In this document: positions 43,054-52,564 of the stretch, one piece after another
Numbering within the stretch: position 1 is the stretch's first letter
How the letters are laid out: each line of letters begins with the position of its first letter
Source of the DNA: Qipengyuania vulgaris
GTDB lineage: Bacteria; Pseudomonadota; Alphaproteobacteria; Sphingomonadales; Sphingomonadaceae
Assembly (NCBI RefSeq): GCF_009827325.1
Contig: NZ_WTYC01000001.1
Coordinates: 496,001 to 560,000 of the forward strand
Reading direction: 5' to 3'
DNA length: 64,000 nucleotides
The notes under the pieces: model-generated
What the model was told of the DNA's origin: nothing
Seen by the model: only the letters and a program-made list of their open reading frames with translations
Database searches by the model: none
Program-made: the position numbers and the translations under genes

Positions 43054-45252
43054 ATGAAAAAATGGATCGGGCGTGTCGCAGCCGCCCTGGTGGTAATTGT
43101 GCTTGTCGCATTCGTGGCATTGGCGACGTGGGAACCGTTCTGGGCAAAGCGCGAGGGCATATTACCGCCTCAGGCCAGCTATTCCGCCGAAATTATCCGC
43201 GACGAATTCGGCGTTCCGCACATCTACGGAGAGCGCGACCGCGACGTGGCATACGGCGTCGCCATTGCCCATTCGGAAGACGATTTCGCGACCCTGCAGG
43301 ACGTCGTCGCCATGGCCCGCGGGCGCTACGGTGCAATTGCGGGTCAAGACGGTGCCGCCATCGATTATGTCTATCACCTCCTCGACGCACGCGGCACCGC
43401 GGATCGGCACTATCCCGGACTGCCCGAAGACACGCGTGCGCTTTTCGAAGCCTATGCCACCGGCCTCAACGATTATGCCGAACAGAACCCGGACGAGATC
43501 AAGCTGGGCAATCTCTTCCCGGTAAACGGCAAGGATGTTGCCGCCGGGTTCGCACTGCGCCAGCCGTTCTTCTTTGGCCTCAACAACGTGATCGAACCAC
43601 TGGTGGCGGGCGAGGACCTGCGCGCCGAGTACGGCCCAGATATTCCCGGTTATCCCCGCGAAGGCACGCCAGCCCGTGCCGAAGGGCAAGATGAAGCCGA
43701 AAAAGTCGCCTACTCGCCATTCGGGAAGGACGCCGCACACAACGGATCCAATGCCTTTGCAGTCACGCCGGAGAAATCAGGCGGCCCGACCATCCTCGTA
43801 TCCAACAGCCACCAGCCCTGGCGCGGCGGCGTGGCATGGTACGAACTGGTCGTGGAGAGCGAGGAAGGCTGGCACTATGCCGGTGCGAACTTCCCCGGAT
43901 CGCCCTTCCCCTTCCTTGGCCATAACGAGGCGCTTGGGTGGACCAACACGGTCAACACGCCCGACATGGTAGATGTGTACGAACTCGAACTGGACGAGAC
44001 GGGTAACCGCTACCGCTTTGGCGGCGAGTGGCGCGACCTTGAAACACGCACCGTCACGCTGCCGGTCAAGATTGGTCCGATTGTCCTTCCGATCCGGCGC
44101 GATGTCCATCGCAGTGTCCACGGCCCAGTCATCATCAACGATCGCGGTGCCTTCGCCTTTCGCTATGGCGGGATCGACAATCTGGGCCAGCTCGATGCCT
44201 ATTACCGGATGAACAAGGCCGAAAGTCTGGAAGAGTGGGAGGCCATCCTCGCGCGGATGGACATTCCCTCGACCAACTTCATCTATGGCGACCAGGAAGG
44301 GAACATCGCCTACGTCTACAACGCCGCCCTGCCGGATCGCCCGGAGGGGCCGAACTGGCGCGGCGTGCTGGACGGTTCCGACCCGGCGCTCGTGTGGGGC
44401 GGGCCAGTCGATTACGAAGAACTGCCGCGTTATCTGAACCCGGCCTCGGGCTGGCTCTACAATGCGAACAATGCCCCCTTTACGGCGGCAGGCGAAGGCA
44501 GCGACCTTTCGCCTGATGAATTTGCGCCGGAACTGGGCGTCGAACTCAAACAGACCAACCGCTCGCGTCGCGCGTGGAAGCTGATGACCGAGGCTGAGCG
44601 GCTAGATCGCGAGACGCTTGAAGAGATCAAGTACGATACGGATTACGAGCGCAGCGGATACGTTGCCAATCTGTGGGAAGATCTCGCCGCACTCGATCTT
44701 TCCGACGATCCTGACCTAGACCGAGCCCGCAACCTGCTTCTCGGTTGGGATTTCCGGGCCGACAATATCGGACGGGCTGATAGCCTCGCCTTGCTCATGA
44801 TCCGCGAATTTATGTCGTCGTCCTATCAGAACAATCCATGGCCCGATGTACGCGAGGAACTCGCAAAGGCGGTCGATCATCTCGAAACGCATTTCGGGCG
44901 CATCGATCCTCCGATGGGAGACCTACTCCGCTTGCGTCAGGGCGAAGTCGACCTTCCGCTGGACGGCGGATCCGACACGCTCCGCGCCTCTACGCTGTGG
45001 GACGTCGAAGAAGACGGAAGGCTTGCCGTGCGCCACGGCGACAGTTTCATCCAATGGGTCGAATGGCTCCCGGGCGAGCGTGTTGCATCGCGCTCGATCC
45101 AGCCTTTCGGAGCAGCAACCACAAAGCCGCAGTCGCCGCACTATACTGACCAGTCCACACTGTTCATCCAGCACCGTTTGAAACCGGTCCATTTTTGGCG
45201 CGAAGATGTATTGGCCAATGCCGTCACTCGAAAGACGGTGACGCACCGCTAA
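43054..45252 (+). CDS. Penicillin acylase family protein (N-terminal nucleophile amidase)
   Basis: A 732-aa Ntn-hydrolase precursor that cleaves an amide bond (beta-lactam side chains, N-acyl-homoserine lactones or other acyl amides; the substrate is not predictable). It has an N-terminal membrane/signal helix (6-27), the alpha-chain region (IIRDEFGVPHIYGERDRDVAYGVAIAHSEDDF), a linker, and the autocleavage point at AAHNG|SNAFAV, where Ser232 becomes the N-terminal nucleophile of the beta chain. WTNTVNTPDMVDVYELEL and the HRSVHGPVI region agree. AGAGAGGA supplies the ribosome site. The next gene, an M16 peptidase, follows by 55 bases. Confidence 0.92.
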   Translation: MKKWIGRVAAALVVIVLVAFVALATWEPFWAKREGILPPQASYSAEIIRDEFGVPHIYGERDRDVAYGVAIAHSEDDFATLQDVVAMARGRYGAIAGQDGAAIDYVYHLLDARGTADRHYPGLPEDTRALFEAYATGLNDYAEQNPDEIKLGNLFPVNGKDVAAGFALRQPFFFGLNNVIEPLVAGEDLRAEYGPDIPGYPREGTPARAEGQDEAEKVAYSPFGKDAAHNGSNAFAVTPEKSGGPTILVSNSHQPWRGGVAWYELVVESEEGWHYAGANFPGSPFPFLGHNEALGWTNTVNTPDMVDVYELELDETGNRYRFGGEWRDLETRTVTLPVKIGPIVLPIRRDVHRSVHGPVIINDRGAFAFRYGGIDNLGQLDAYYRMNKAESLEEWEAILARMDIPSTNFIYGDQEGNIAYVYNAALPDRPEGPNWRGVLDGSDPALVWGGPVDYEELPRYLNPASGWLYNANNAPFTAAGEGSDLSPDEFAPELGVELKQTNRSRRAWKLMTEAERLDRETLEEIKYDTDYERSGYVANLWEDLAALDLSDDPDLDRARNLLLGWDFRADNIGRADSLALLMIREFMSSSYQNNPWPDVREELAKAVDHLETHFGRIDPPMGDLLRLRQGEVDLPLDGGSDTLRASTLWDVEEDGRLAVRHGDSFIQWVEWLPGERVASRSIQPFGAATTKPQSPHYTDQSTLFIQHRLKPVHFWREDVLANAVTRKTVTHR

Positions 45253-45307
45253 TCACTGGCTAGCGTACCAATAGTTATTTGTATGAGTCGCGTTCAGGGG
45301 AGAATTC

Positions 45308-48181
45308 ATGCGTTTTAAGACTTTGCTGGCGGTTTCGGCCGCGCCCTTCATCCTTGCCGCCTGCGCAACTGCGCCGGCCTATGACGTCGCCGATGCCGGC
45401 AGCGCCGAAGTCGCCGCCACCGATACGGCAGAACCAGCCGAGCTGACCTCGCTCATCGACGAGGTCGCCATTCCCCATGAAAAGTTCACGCTGGAGAACG
45501 GGCTCGATGTCATCGTGCACACGGATCGCAAGGCGCCGATCGTCGGTGTCGCGGTCTGGTACAACGTAGGATCAAAGGACGAACCGCAAGGCCAGACCGG
45601 CTTTGCCCACCTGTTCGAACACTTGATGTTCAACGGCTCGGAGAATGCGCCTGAAGACTATTTCCAGTACCTTCAGGAAATGGGCGCCACCGATTACAAC
45701 GGTACGACCAATTTCGACCGCACCAATTATTTCCAGACCGTTCCTACCGCTGCGCTGGAACGCGCGCTGTGGCTGGAAAGCGACCGCATGGGCTATCTGC
45801 TCGGTGCAGTGACGCAGGAAAAGCTCGATAACCAGCGGGGTGTCGTCCAGAACGAAAAGCGCCAAGGGGACAACCAGCCCGGCGGTCTCGTGTTCTATGA
45901 GATCATCGATACGCTCTTCCCTGCGCCGCACCCATACGACCACTCGCCCATCGGCTCGATGGCCGATCTCGACGCAGCCAGCATGGAAGACGTGCGCAAC
46001 TGGTTCCGTGACAAATACGGTCCCAACAACGCCACACTGGTTCTCGCCGGTGACGTCTCGGCTTCCGAGGGCCGCCAACTCGCCGAAAAATACTTCGGTG
46101 CAATCGAACGGGGCCCGGTGAATGAACCCGCGCAGGCAGAGATCACCGAACTGGCTGCGCCCGTGCGCACAGTGATGCGTGACCAGGTCGCAGCGACCAA
46201 CATCAGCAAATACTGGACCGCCCCCGGCATCACCGACCGCGAACTGACCGCCTTGACCGTCGGCGCCCAGATCCTCGGCGGCCTCTCGTCGAGCCGCCTC
46301 GACAACGCCTTGGTACGCGACGAACAGCTCGCTGTCGGCGTTTCCGGTGGCAACTTCGCCTTCCAGCGCGTCGGCATCCTGAACGTCGGCGCAACCGCAA
46401 AGCCGGGCGTCGAAACCGAAGTGCTCGAAGCGCGCCTCGACGCACTGATCGCACAGTTCATTGCCGACGGCCCGACGGAAGACGAAGTCCGCCGCGCCGC
46501 GACGACAACTGTTGCCCAGACCATCCGCGGTCTCGAACAGGTTGGCGGATTCGGCGGCAAGGCCGTGACCCTCGCCTCGGGCGAAGTCCTGGCCGACGAT
46601 CCCGGCTTCTTCGCGCAGCAGCTTGAAACGCTAGCCACGCTGACCCCCGGCGAAGTCCAGGCGGCCATGCAGCGCTGGATGACGCGGCCTGCGATGACGC
46701 TAGTCCTAGAGCCGGGTGAGCGTGACAGCGAGTATGAAGAAGCCGCCTCGGTCGAAGCCGAGGCCGCCAGTGACGAAACGGCGGCAGCGGAGGAAATCAC
46801 CGTGACCAAAACACGTCCGGCCCCGCCGATCGCCAGCAGCGCCGATCTCGATTTCCCGGATGTCCAGCATGCCACGCTGGCCAATGGAATGACGCTGCAT
46901 TACGCGATGCGCGACGCCGTTCCGGCGACCTATGTCACGATGAGCTTCGATGCCGGCAGCGCGGCCGATCCGGTCGCCAAGCGCGGGCTCGAAACCCTGA
47001 CCTTGTCGCTGTTCGACGAAGGCACCACGACCCGCACTTCGCAGGAACTTGCCGAAGCCAAAGAGCGGCTCGGTGCCAACATCTCGCTCGGCGGCGGTGA
47101 AGATCGCTCGACCTTTACCCTGTCGGCCTTGTCCGCGAATCTCGTACCTTCGCTCGAACTCATGTCGGACGTGGTTCGCAATCCTGCTTTCGATCCGGCC
47201 GAGATCGAACGCGTTCGCACCCAACAGGTCACTGGCGTCCAGCAGGAATTGCGCACTCCGGCTTCGATTGCCGCGCGCACGCTGACACCGCTCATCTACG
47301 GGGAAAACAATCCCTATGGCGGCGCTGCCAGCGGATCGGTGGAATCGCTCCAGGGCATAACGCGCGTCGACATCGTGACCTTCAAGCAGCGCTGGATCAG
47401 GCCTGACAATGGCGAAGTCTTCGTCGTCTCCGATCGTCCGCTCGCCGAAATCGTTGGCGCGCTCAACACCGTCTTCGGTGACTGGGATGCGCCTGCGGTA
47501 GCCAAGGGCGAGAAGAGCTTCCCGGCAATGCCGGCGAAACCGGAAGAAGCTCGCATTGTCTTGGTCAACCGGCCCAATTCTCCGCAGAGCTATATCCTCG
47601 GCGGCCAGATCACCCCGGTCGATGCCCGCGATGAAACCTATGTCGACTTCCTCAACGCGAACAACGCACTGGGGGGCAACTTCCTCGCGCGTCTCAACAT
47701 GAACCTGCGCGAGACCAAGGGCTGGAGCTACGGCGTTCGCGGCGCGCCGCAAACCAACGAGAATGCGGTTGCTTATCGCGTATCGGCGCCTGTCCAGGCT
47801 GACCGCACGGGCGATGCACTCGCCGAACTGATCCGCGAGACCGGCGAATTCCTCGACACGCGAGGGGTTACCGAAGCCGAGCTGACCCGCATCGTGGCGG
47901 CGCAGATCGGGGAGCTCCCGGGCCAGTTCGAAACGTCCGGTGCAGTTCTTTCGGCCATGCAGAACAATGCGCTCTACGGCCGTCCGGACAATTACTACGA
48001 GCTGCTCTCCGACCGGTACCGTGCGCAGACTGGCGCCAGCCTCGATGCGGCCGCACGGGCTGCAATCGATCCGGACCGGTTTGTATGGGTGATCGTCGGT
48101 GACGCCGAGAAGGTCGAGCCGCAGCTGGAAAGCCTCGGGCTCGATGTCGAGGTCGTCCAGTCGGCCCCGACCGCGAATTGA
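45308..48181 (+). CDS. M16-family (insulinase/pitrilysin-like) zinc metallopeptidase, lipoprotein
   Basis: A 957-aa two-unit M16 peptidase anchored by a lipobox (LAAC, Cys19). The first half carries the inverted zinc motif HLFEH (TGFAHLFEHLMFNGSENAPEDYF) and the downstream glutamate region near RALWLESDRMGYL; the second half (from about residue 515, NGMTLHYAMRD) repeats the fold without the motif and forms the closed chamber. A low-complexity Ala/Glu linker (about 480-505) joins them. Such enzymes digest short peptides in the periplasm. It has a GGGGAG ribosome site and is probably in one unit with the penicillin acylase gene. Confidence 0.94.
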   Translation: MRFKTLLAVSAAPFILAACATAPAYDVADAGSAEVAATDTAEPAELTSLIDEVAIPHEKFTLENGLDVIVHTDRKAPIVGVAVWYNVGSKDEPQGQTGFAHLFEHLMFNGSENAPEDYFQYLQEMGATDYNGTTNFDRTNYFQTVPTAALERALWLESDRMGYLLGAVTQEKLDNQRGVVQNEKRQGDNQPGGLVFYEIIDTLFPAPHPYDHSPIGSMADLDAASMEDVRNWFRDKYGPNNATLVLAGDVSASEGRQLAEKYFGAIERGPVNEPAQAEITELAAPVRTVMRDQVAATNISKYWTAPGITDRELTALTVGAQILGGLSSSRLDNALVRDEQLAVGVSGGNFAFQRVGILNVGATAKPGVETEVLEARLDALIAQFIADGPTEDEVRRAATTTVAQTIRGLEQVGGFGGKAVTLASGEVLADDPGFFAQQLETLATLTPGEVQAAMQRWMTRPAMTLVLEPGERDSEYEEAASVEAEAASDETAAAEEITVTKTRPAPPIASSADLDFPDVQHATLANGMTLHYAMRDAVPATYVTMSFDAGSAADPVAKRGLETLTLSLFDEGTTTRTSQELAEAKERLGANISLGGGEDRSTFTLSALSANLVPSLELMSDVVRNPAFDPAEIERVRTQQVTGVQQELRTPASIAARTLTPLIYGENNPYGGAASGSVESLQGITRVDIVTFKQRWIRPDNGEVFVVSDRPLAEIVGALNTVFGDWDAPAVAKGEKSFPAMPAKPEEARIVLVNRPNSPQSYILGGQITPVDARDETYVDFLNANNALGGNFLARLNMNLRETKGWSYGVRGAPQTNENAVAYRVSAPVQADRTGDALAELIRETGEFLDTRGVTEAELTRIVAAQIGELPGQFETSGAVLSAMQNNALYGRPDNYYELLSDRYRAQTGASLDAAARAAIDPDRFVWVIVGDAEKVEPQLESLGLDVEVVQSAPTAN

Positions 48182-48245
48182 GGCTTATTGACATTCATGT
48201 CAGCAAGCACGAAGACCACGCGAGTTCAAATCAAGGAGAATACGC

Positions 48246-48551
48246 ATGTCCGTAGCCGGAACTTATGAAACCGTCGTCAAAAGCCCCATGGGCGATCAGA
48301 AGGGGACCTTCACTGTCGTCCCGGGTGACGATGGCAACACCTTCACCGGTTCGATGGCCGGCGGAATGGGCGCGATGGACGTCAAGGACGGCAAAATTAA
48401 CGGCGACGAGCTGACCTGGGCGATGGACATGACCGTCCCGATGCCAATGACGCTCAACTGCAAGGCGACCGTCAATGGCGACCAGCTGACCGGCACCGTC
48501 AATGCCGGCGCTTTCGGCGACATGCCGCTGACCGGCGAACGCCAGGGCTGA
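48246..48551 (+). CDS. Small conserved-looking beta-rich protein of unknown function
   Basis: A 101-aa protein, MSVAGTYETVVKSPMGDQKGTF..., built of alternating strands with glycines and Asp/Asn turns, no signal peptide and no membrane segment. The pattern (GTY..V.SP.G.Q.GT..., GDQLTGTVNAGAFGDMPLTGER) resembles small lipocalin-like or DUF-type proteins that follow enzymes in Erythrobacter genomes; I do not recognise a function. AAGGAG lies eight bases before the ATG, so it should be well translated. It lies 64 bases after the M16 gene and ends at a strong terminator. Confidence 0.82.
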   Translation: MSVAGTYETVVKSPMGDQKGTFTVVPGDDGNTFTGSMAGGMGAMDVKDGKINGDELTWAMDMTVPMPMTLNCKATVNGDQLTGTVNAGAFGDMPLTGERQG

Positions 48552-48568
48552 TCGCCCCAAACGAAAAG

Positions 48569-48600
48569 AAAGGGCCGCCGGAGCGATCCGGCGGCCCTTT
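48569..48600. terminator. Strong Rho-independent terminator between convergent genes
   Basis: A perfect 14-bp stem: AAAGGGCCGCCGGA (48569-48582) pairs with 48587-48600 around a GCGA tetraloop and is followed on the plus strand by TTGTTTG. The left flank ACGAAAAGAA gives a fair U-run on the minus strand as well, so it can also end the S46 peptidase transcript. Confidence 0.93.
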
Positions 48601-48623
48601 TTGTTTGTCTTGGCTGTCGAGGG

Positions 48624-50786
48624 TTACTCGACCACGTCCATTTCCTCGATGAGGCCCTGGGCACCATCGACCTTGTCCATCACCCAGAGCATATAACGGG
48701 TGTCGACATGGATCGTGCGCGTCGTACGCGGATCGAAATGCCAGTCGGAATTGACACTTTCGAACGTCCCGTCGAACAGCAGGCCGACGAGTTCGGCACG
48801 CGCATTGAGCGTGGCCGAGCCGCTATTGCCGCCGGTGCTGTCGAGGTCGGACAGGAAGTTTACCGGGACCGAGCCGACTTCGGGCGAATAGTACTTACCG
48901 TAATCTTTCTCGCGGATTTCCTGCAGCTGCCGTTCGGGAGCATTGAACGGTTCTTCGCCCGTATCCTTTTCGGTAATACCTTCAAGCGTGGTGAACGGCA
49001 TATAGGCCATGCCGTCCTTGGGCGAACCGCCCAGCACGGTGCCGTAGGTAACCCGTAAAGTGGAATTCGCGTCGGGATAGGTCGCCAGACCCTGCGAACG
49101 CTGCCACTGGGTGATCGCCTCCATGTAGCCGGGACGTAGCGCCAGCGCGCGGCCGGACCGTTCCTCGCTCTCGGCTTCCAGCCCACGCTCGTACTCGTAG
49201 AGCGCGACTGCAAGCTGCATGAAGGGATCGTCCGATGCCTCAAGATCCTCAGGTGTGGCATCCATCAGCGACAGGCGCGTTTCCGCATCGTCGAGCGACG
49301 TGCCCGCGTAATATGCGTCGAGCTTGGCCGACAGGATCGCCTCGTCGATCTGGCCTGTCAGACCCAGCGCATTGTCGAACACGGCCACGCGGTTTTCGGC
49401 AGGCTGGTCAAGATAGCTATCGAGGAACAGCATCCATTGCGCCTTGTCGACTGAGGCTTCATACCGGCGGTCGAGCGCCTGAAGCCCCTGACGGAAGAAG
49501 GTCATGTCGCGTTCCTGGAAACCCGGCTCACGTTCTGCGTCGGGCTTCTGACGCTCGTGTGCGAGGCGATAGAGGCGCTGCGCCGCAGAAAGCAGCGCAG
49601 GACGGGTCGCGAAGCCATACCAGAAGGCTTCCTGCGCAGCCTCGGCGCTTTCCTGTGACAGCGCCTGCAGGCCGGCAATGGCCTCGCCATATGCGGCGCG
49701 GCTACCGTCGGCCGCAATCCAGCCAGCCAGTGCTTCCTCACGCTCACGGCGCAGGTCGACCAGGCCCACGCGGCGTGCGCCTTCGAGCTGCCCGCGCGTA
49801 TTCTTCTCGAAATTGTTCAATCCGGCGAGAAGCGATTCGTATTTGACCCGCGCATCCGAACCCTCGGGCGCCGCTTCCTCGATGGTGTCGATCCACTCGT
49901 TGAGCAGGGTCACGTAGGTCGGGTAAGACCAGCTGAAGGTGTTCTCCACCTCTGCCAGCGTGGCATAGCGCGAGGTCGATCCGGGATAGCCTGCGGCCAT
50001 CACGAAATCACCTTCCTTCAGGCCGCCTGCACTCACCTTCAGGTGATGTTCCGGCTGATAAGGCACGTTCTCTTCCGCATAATCAGCAGCCGAACCATCG
50101 GGCGCGACATAGGCACGGTAGAACGCGAAATCACCCGTGTGGCGCGGCCACATCCAGTTATCGATATCGCCGCCGTATTTTCCGATGGAGTCGGCCGGTG
50201 CATAGACCAGACGTACGTCGCGCACTTCAAGCCGCTCGATCAGCGTATATTCCGCACCGCCATAGAAGCTGGCGACCTGACAGCGGTAACCCGCCTTCTG
50301 TTCGCACTCGGCGGTGATGTCCTTCATGCGCTGCTCGACCGTCTCATACCGCTCGGTCGGCGACAGGGCTTCGGTCCCTTCGCGCATGCGCTGCGTCACG
50401 TCGGTCAGCGCCGTGGTGACGTAGATGCGCGAACCCGGCGCGGCTGGCAGTTCGTCAGCCGTAGCTTTCGCGAGGAAGCCGTCGACCAGATAGTTGTTCT
50501 CGGCAGTCGAGTTGTACTGGACCGATCCGCGGGCGCAGTGGTGGTTCGTCACCACCAGACCAGCCGGCGAAACGAAGCTGGCCGAGCATCCGCCGAGCGA
50601 AACGATGGCTCCCATAGGGAAACCGGTCAGATCGGTCAGGGCTTCGGGATCGATTTCCAGCCCGGTTTCGCGAAGATCATCGGCGATCTCCGGAAGCTGC
50701 TGCGGCGTGAACATGCCTTCCTTGGCGGCAAGTGGCGCGGATGCGGCGCACGCCAGGAGGGCGGCGACGGTCGTGATTTTTCTCAT
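48624..50786 (-). CDS. S46-family dipeptidyl-peptidase (DPP7-like)
   Basis: An exported serine dipeptidyl-peptidase, 720 aa from the ATG at 50786. The signal peptide is MRKITTVAALLACAASAPLAA. The chymotrypsin-like double barrel carries the catalytic histidine in GLVVTNHHCARGSVQ (about H83) and nucleophile S655 in STGGNSGSATLNARAEL. Eighteen residues on, the specificity position in LLFDGTFES is Gly, as in DPP7 (hydrophobic P1), where DPP11 has Arg. The DIDNWMWPRHTGDFAFYRAYV segment is an S46 hallmark. It removes dipeptides from N termini, matching the other exported peptidases in the region. Confidence 0.94.
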   Translation of the reverse strand: MRKITTVAALLACAASAPLAAKEGMFTPQQLPEIADDLRETGLEIDPEALTDLTGFPMGAIVSLGGCSASFVSPAGLVVTNHHCARGSVQYNSTAENNYLVDGFLAKATADELPAAPGSRIYVTTALTDVTQRMREGTEALSPTERYETVEQRMKDITAECEQKAGYRCQVASFYGGAEYTLIERLEVRDVRLVYAPADSIGKYGGDIDNWMWPRHTGDFAFYRAYVAPDGSAADYAEENVPYQPEHHLKVSAGGLKEGDFVMAAGYPGSTSRYATLAEVENTFSWSYPTYVTLLNEWIDTIEEAAPEGSDARVKYESLLAGLNNFEKNTRGQLEGARRVGLVDLRREREEALAGWIAADGSRAAYGEAIAGLQALSQESAEAAQEAFWYGFATRPALLSAAQRLYRLAHERQKPDAEREPGFQERDMTFFRQGLQALDRRYEASVDKAQWMLFLDSYLDQPAENRVAVFDNALGLTGQIDEAILSAKLDAYYAGTSLDDAETRLSLMDATPEDLEASDDPFMQLAVALYEYERGLEAESEERSGRALALRPGYMEAITQWQRSQGLATYPDANSTLRVTYGTVLGGSPKDGMAYMPFTTLEGITEKDTGEEPFNAPERQLQEIREKDYGKYYSPEVGSVPVNFLSDLDSTGGNSGSATLNARAELVGLLFDGTFESVNSDWHFDPRTTRTIHVDTRYMLWVMDKVDGAQGLIEEMDVVE

Positions 50787-50934
50787 TGAAGTACAGTCCC
50801 CTACCTTGTGCGCGAAGAACGCACGGTGGCAGGTGGCGTAAGGACCAACGATCCGCGGATCAAGCATGCGCTCGGCGGGTTACTTCTGGGTTCGACCAAA
50901 TCCCGCGCAATCAGCCGTCCGGGAGCACGAAAAC

Positions 50935-52431
50935 TCAGCCTAGTTTGTCTTTCAGCAGCTGGTTGACCACCGCCGGATTGGCCTTGCCCTGCATGGCCTT
51001 CATCGTCTGGCCGACGAAAAACCCGAACAGCTTGTCCTTGCCGCCGCGGTATTCCTCGACCTTGTCGGCATTGCCCGCGATGATTTCGTCGATGGCCGCT
51101 TCGATCGCACCGGTGTCGCTGACCTGCTTCAGGCCTTCGGTATCGGCGATCTCCTGCGGATCGCGGCCCGTGCGAAGGACGATCTCGTAGACCTCCTTGG
51201 CCTGTCCGCCGGAGATCTCGCTCTTGTCCTGCATGGCGAGGATGCTGGCTTGCGCTTCGGCGGTGGCGTTGGCCATATTGGCCTCTTCGCCCAGCGACTT
51301 GACCACGCCCGGAGCTACCGAGAGGGCCCAGTTCGCGACCTGCGTTGCCACCTTCGCCTCGGGCTTGCCGATTTTCGCTGCGGTCGCGGTGAGCAGGGTT
51401 TCGAAGCGTCCGAAAGTCTCGACCTCTGCGGTCAGCTCGCGCGCATTGTAAGGCGTCAGGCCAAGCTGGTTCTCGTAGCGTGCCCGCTTGGCATCGGGCA
51501 GTTCGGGCAGGCTGGCGCGGCAATCCTCGAGGAAGCTGTCTTCCAGTTCCAGCGGCAGCAGGTCCGGATCGGGGAAATAGCGATAGTCATGCGCGTCTTC
51601 CTTGCTGCGCATGGTCCGCGTCGTGCCGGTCGCCACGTCGAACAGGCGCGTTTCCTGATCGACCGTTCCGCCGTTCTCCAGCACATCGACCTGGCGGTTG
51701 GCTTCGTATTCGATGACCTGCATCACGAAGCGCACCGAGTTCACGTTCTTGGTTTCGGTGCGCGTGCCAAATTCGTCGCCCGGGCGGCGGACGGAGACGT
51801 TCACGTCGGCGCGCATCGAGCCTTCTTCCATGTTCCCGTCGCAGCTACCCACGTAGCGCAGGATGGACCGCAGCTTGCGGACGTAGGCGCCCGCTTCGGC
51901 GGGGCTGCGCATATCGGGCATGGATACGATTTCCATCAAGGCGACGCCGCAACGGTTGAGATCGACATAGGACATGGTCGGATGCTGGTCGTGCATCAGC
52001 TTGCCCGCGTCCTGCTCGACGTGGATGCGCTCGATCCCGATGACCTTTTCTTCCGGAATGCCCGCCTTTTCGTCGGCGTCGATCAGCAGCTGTCCTTCGC
52101 CTACGATGGGGTGGTAGAGCTGGCTGATCTGGTAACCCTGCGGCAGGTCGGCATAGAAGTAGTTCTTGCGGTCGAACCGGCTCCATTTGTTGATCTGCGC
52201 CTCGATCGCCATCCCCGTGCGTACCGCCTGGCGGATGCATTCGCGGTTCGGCACCGGAAGCATCCCCGGCATCGCTGCATCGACGAGGCTGACCTGCGTA
52301 TTCGGTTCCGCGCCGAAAGCGGTCGAAGCGCCGCTGAACAGCTTGGCATTGGAAGTGACCTGCGCATGGACTTCGAGGCCGATCACGACTTCCCATTCGC
52401 CGGTTGCGCCCTGGATGCGGTAGTTAGTCAT
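50935..52431 (-). CDS. gatB: Aspartyl/glutamyl-tRNA amidotransferase subunit B
   Basis: GatB binds misacylated Glu-tRNA-Gln (or Asp-tRNA-Asn) and activates it for amidation in the GatCAB complex. The protein, 498 aa from the ATG at 52431 ([24 protein letters not shown]), has the GatB cradle domain with [16 protein letters not shown] and [17 protein letters not shown], the family signature [16 protein letters not shown] and [18 protein letters not shown], and the YqeY-like tail domain (about 400-498). An ATG two codons upstream is equally open. It is last in gatC-gatA-(small protein)-gatB. Confidence 0.97.
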   Translation of the reverse strand: MTNYRIQGATGEWEVVIGLEVHAQVTSNAKLFSGASTAFGAEPNTQVSLVDAAMPGMLPVPNRECIRQAVRTGMAIEAQINKWSRFDRKNYFYADLPQGYQISQLYHPIVGEGQLLIDADEKAGIPEEKVIGIERIHVEQDAGKLMHDQHPTMSYVDLNRCGVALMEIVSMPDMRSPAEAGAYVRKLRSILRYVGSCDGNMEEGSMRADVNVSVRRPGDEFGTRTETKNVNSVRFVMQVIEYEANRQVDVLENGGTVDQETRLFDVATGTTRTMRSKEDAHDYRYFPDPDLLPLELEDSFLEDCRASLPELPDAKRARYENQLGLTPYNARELTAEVETFGRFETLLTATAAKIGKPEAKVATQVANWALSVAPGVVKSLGEEANMANATAEAQASILAMQDKSEISGGQAKEVYEIVLRTGRDPQEIADTEGLKQVSDTGAIEAAIDEIIAGNADKVEEYRGGKDKLFGFFVGQTMKAMQGKANPAVVNQLLKDKLG

Positions 52432-52564
52432 CTTCATTCTGCTTTCGGTTTTCGCTCTTGAATCGCGCCTCGCCATGGCCGATCCGCTTGGCAAGAATTG
52501 CCGGCACCGCCATCACGCCGACAACGGCCACCGCGGCGATCAGCGTGAAAATGGCTTCGTTCAC
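52424..52564 (-). CDS. Small 46-aa single-pass membrane protein between gatA and gatB
   Basis: A short frame that begins with a GTG whose GTGA overlaps the gatA stop, preceded by GGAG at a good distance, and that ends eight bases inside gatB. The product, [20 protein letters not shown] followed by [26 protein letters not shown], is one hydrophobic helix and a charged tail. Without it there would be an unusual 129-base hole between two tightly packed genes. I do not know a function. The ribosome site, coupling and helix argue that it is real. Confidence 0.6.
   Translation of the reverse strand: MNEAIFTLIAAVAVVGVMAVPAILAKRIGHGEARFKSENRKQNEDD

Noticed and set aside
41893-43694. Two long plus-strand frames across the HerA-like gene and acylase start
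   Set aside because: Antisense to, or out of frame with, well-supported genes; Ser/Arg-rich translations with no signature.
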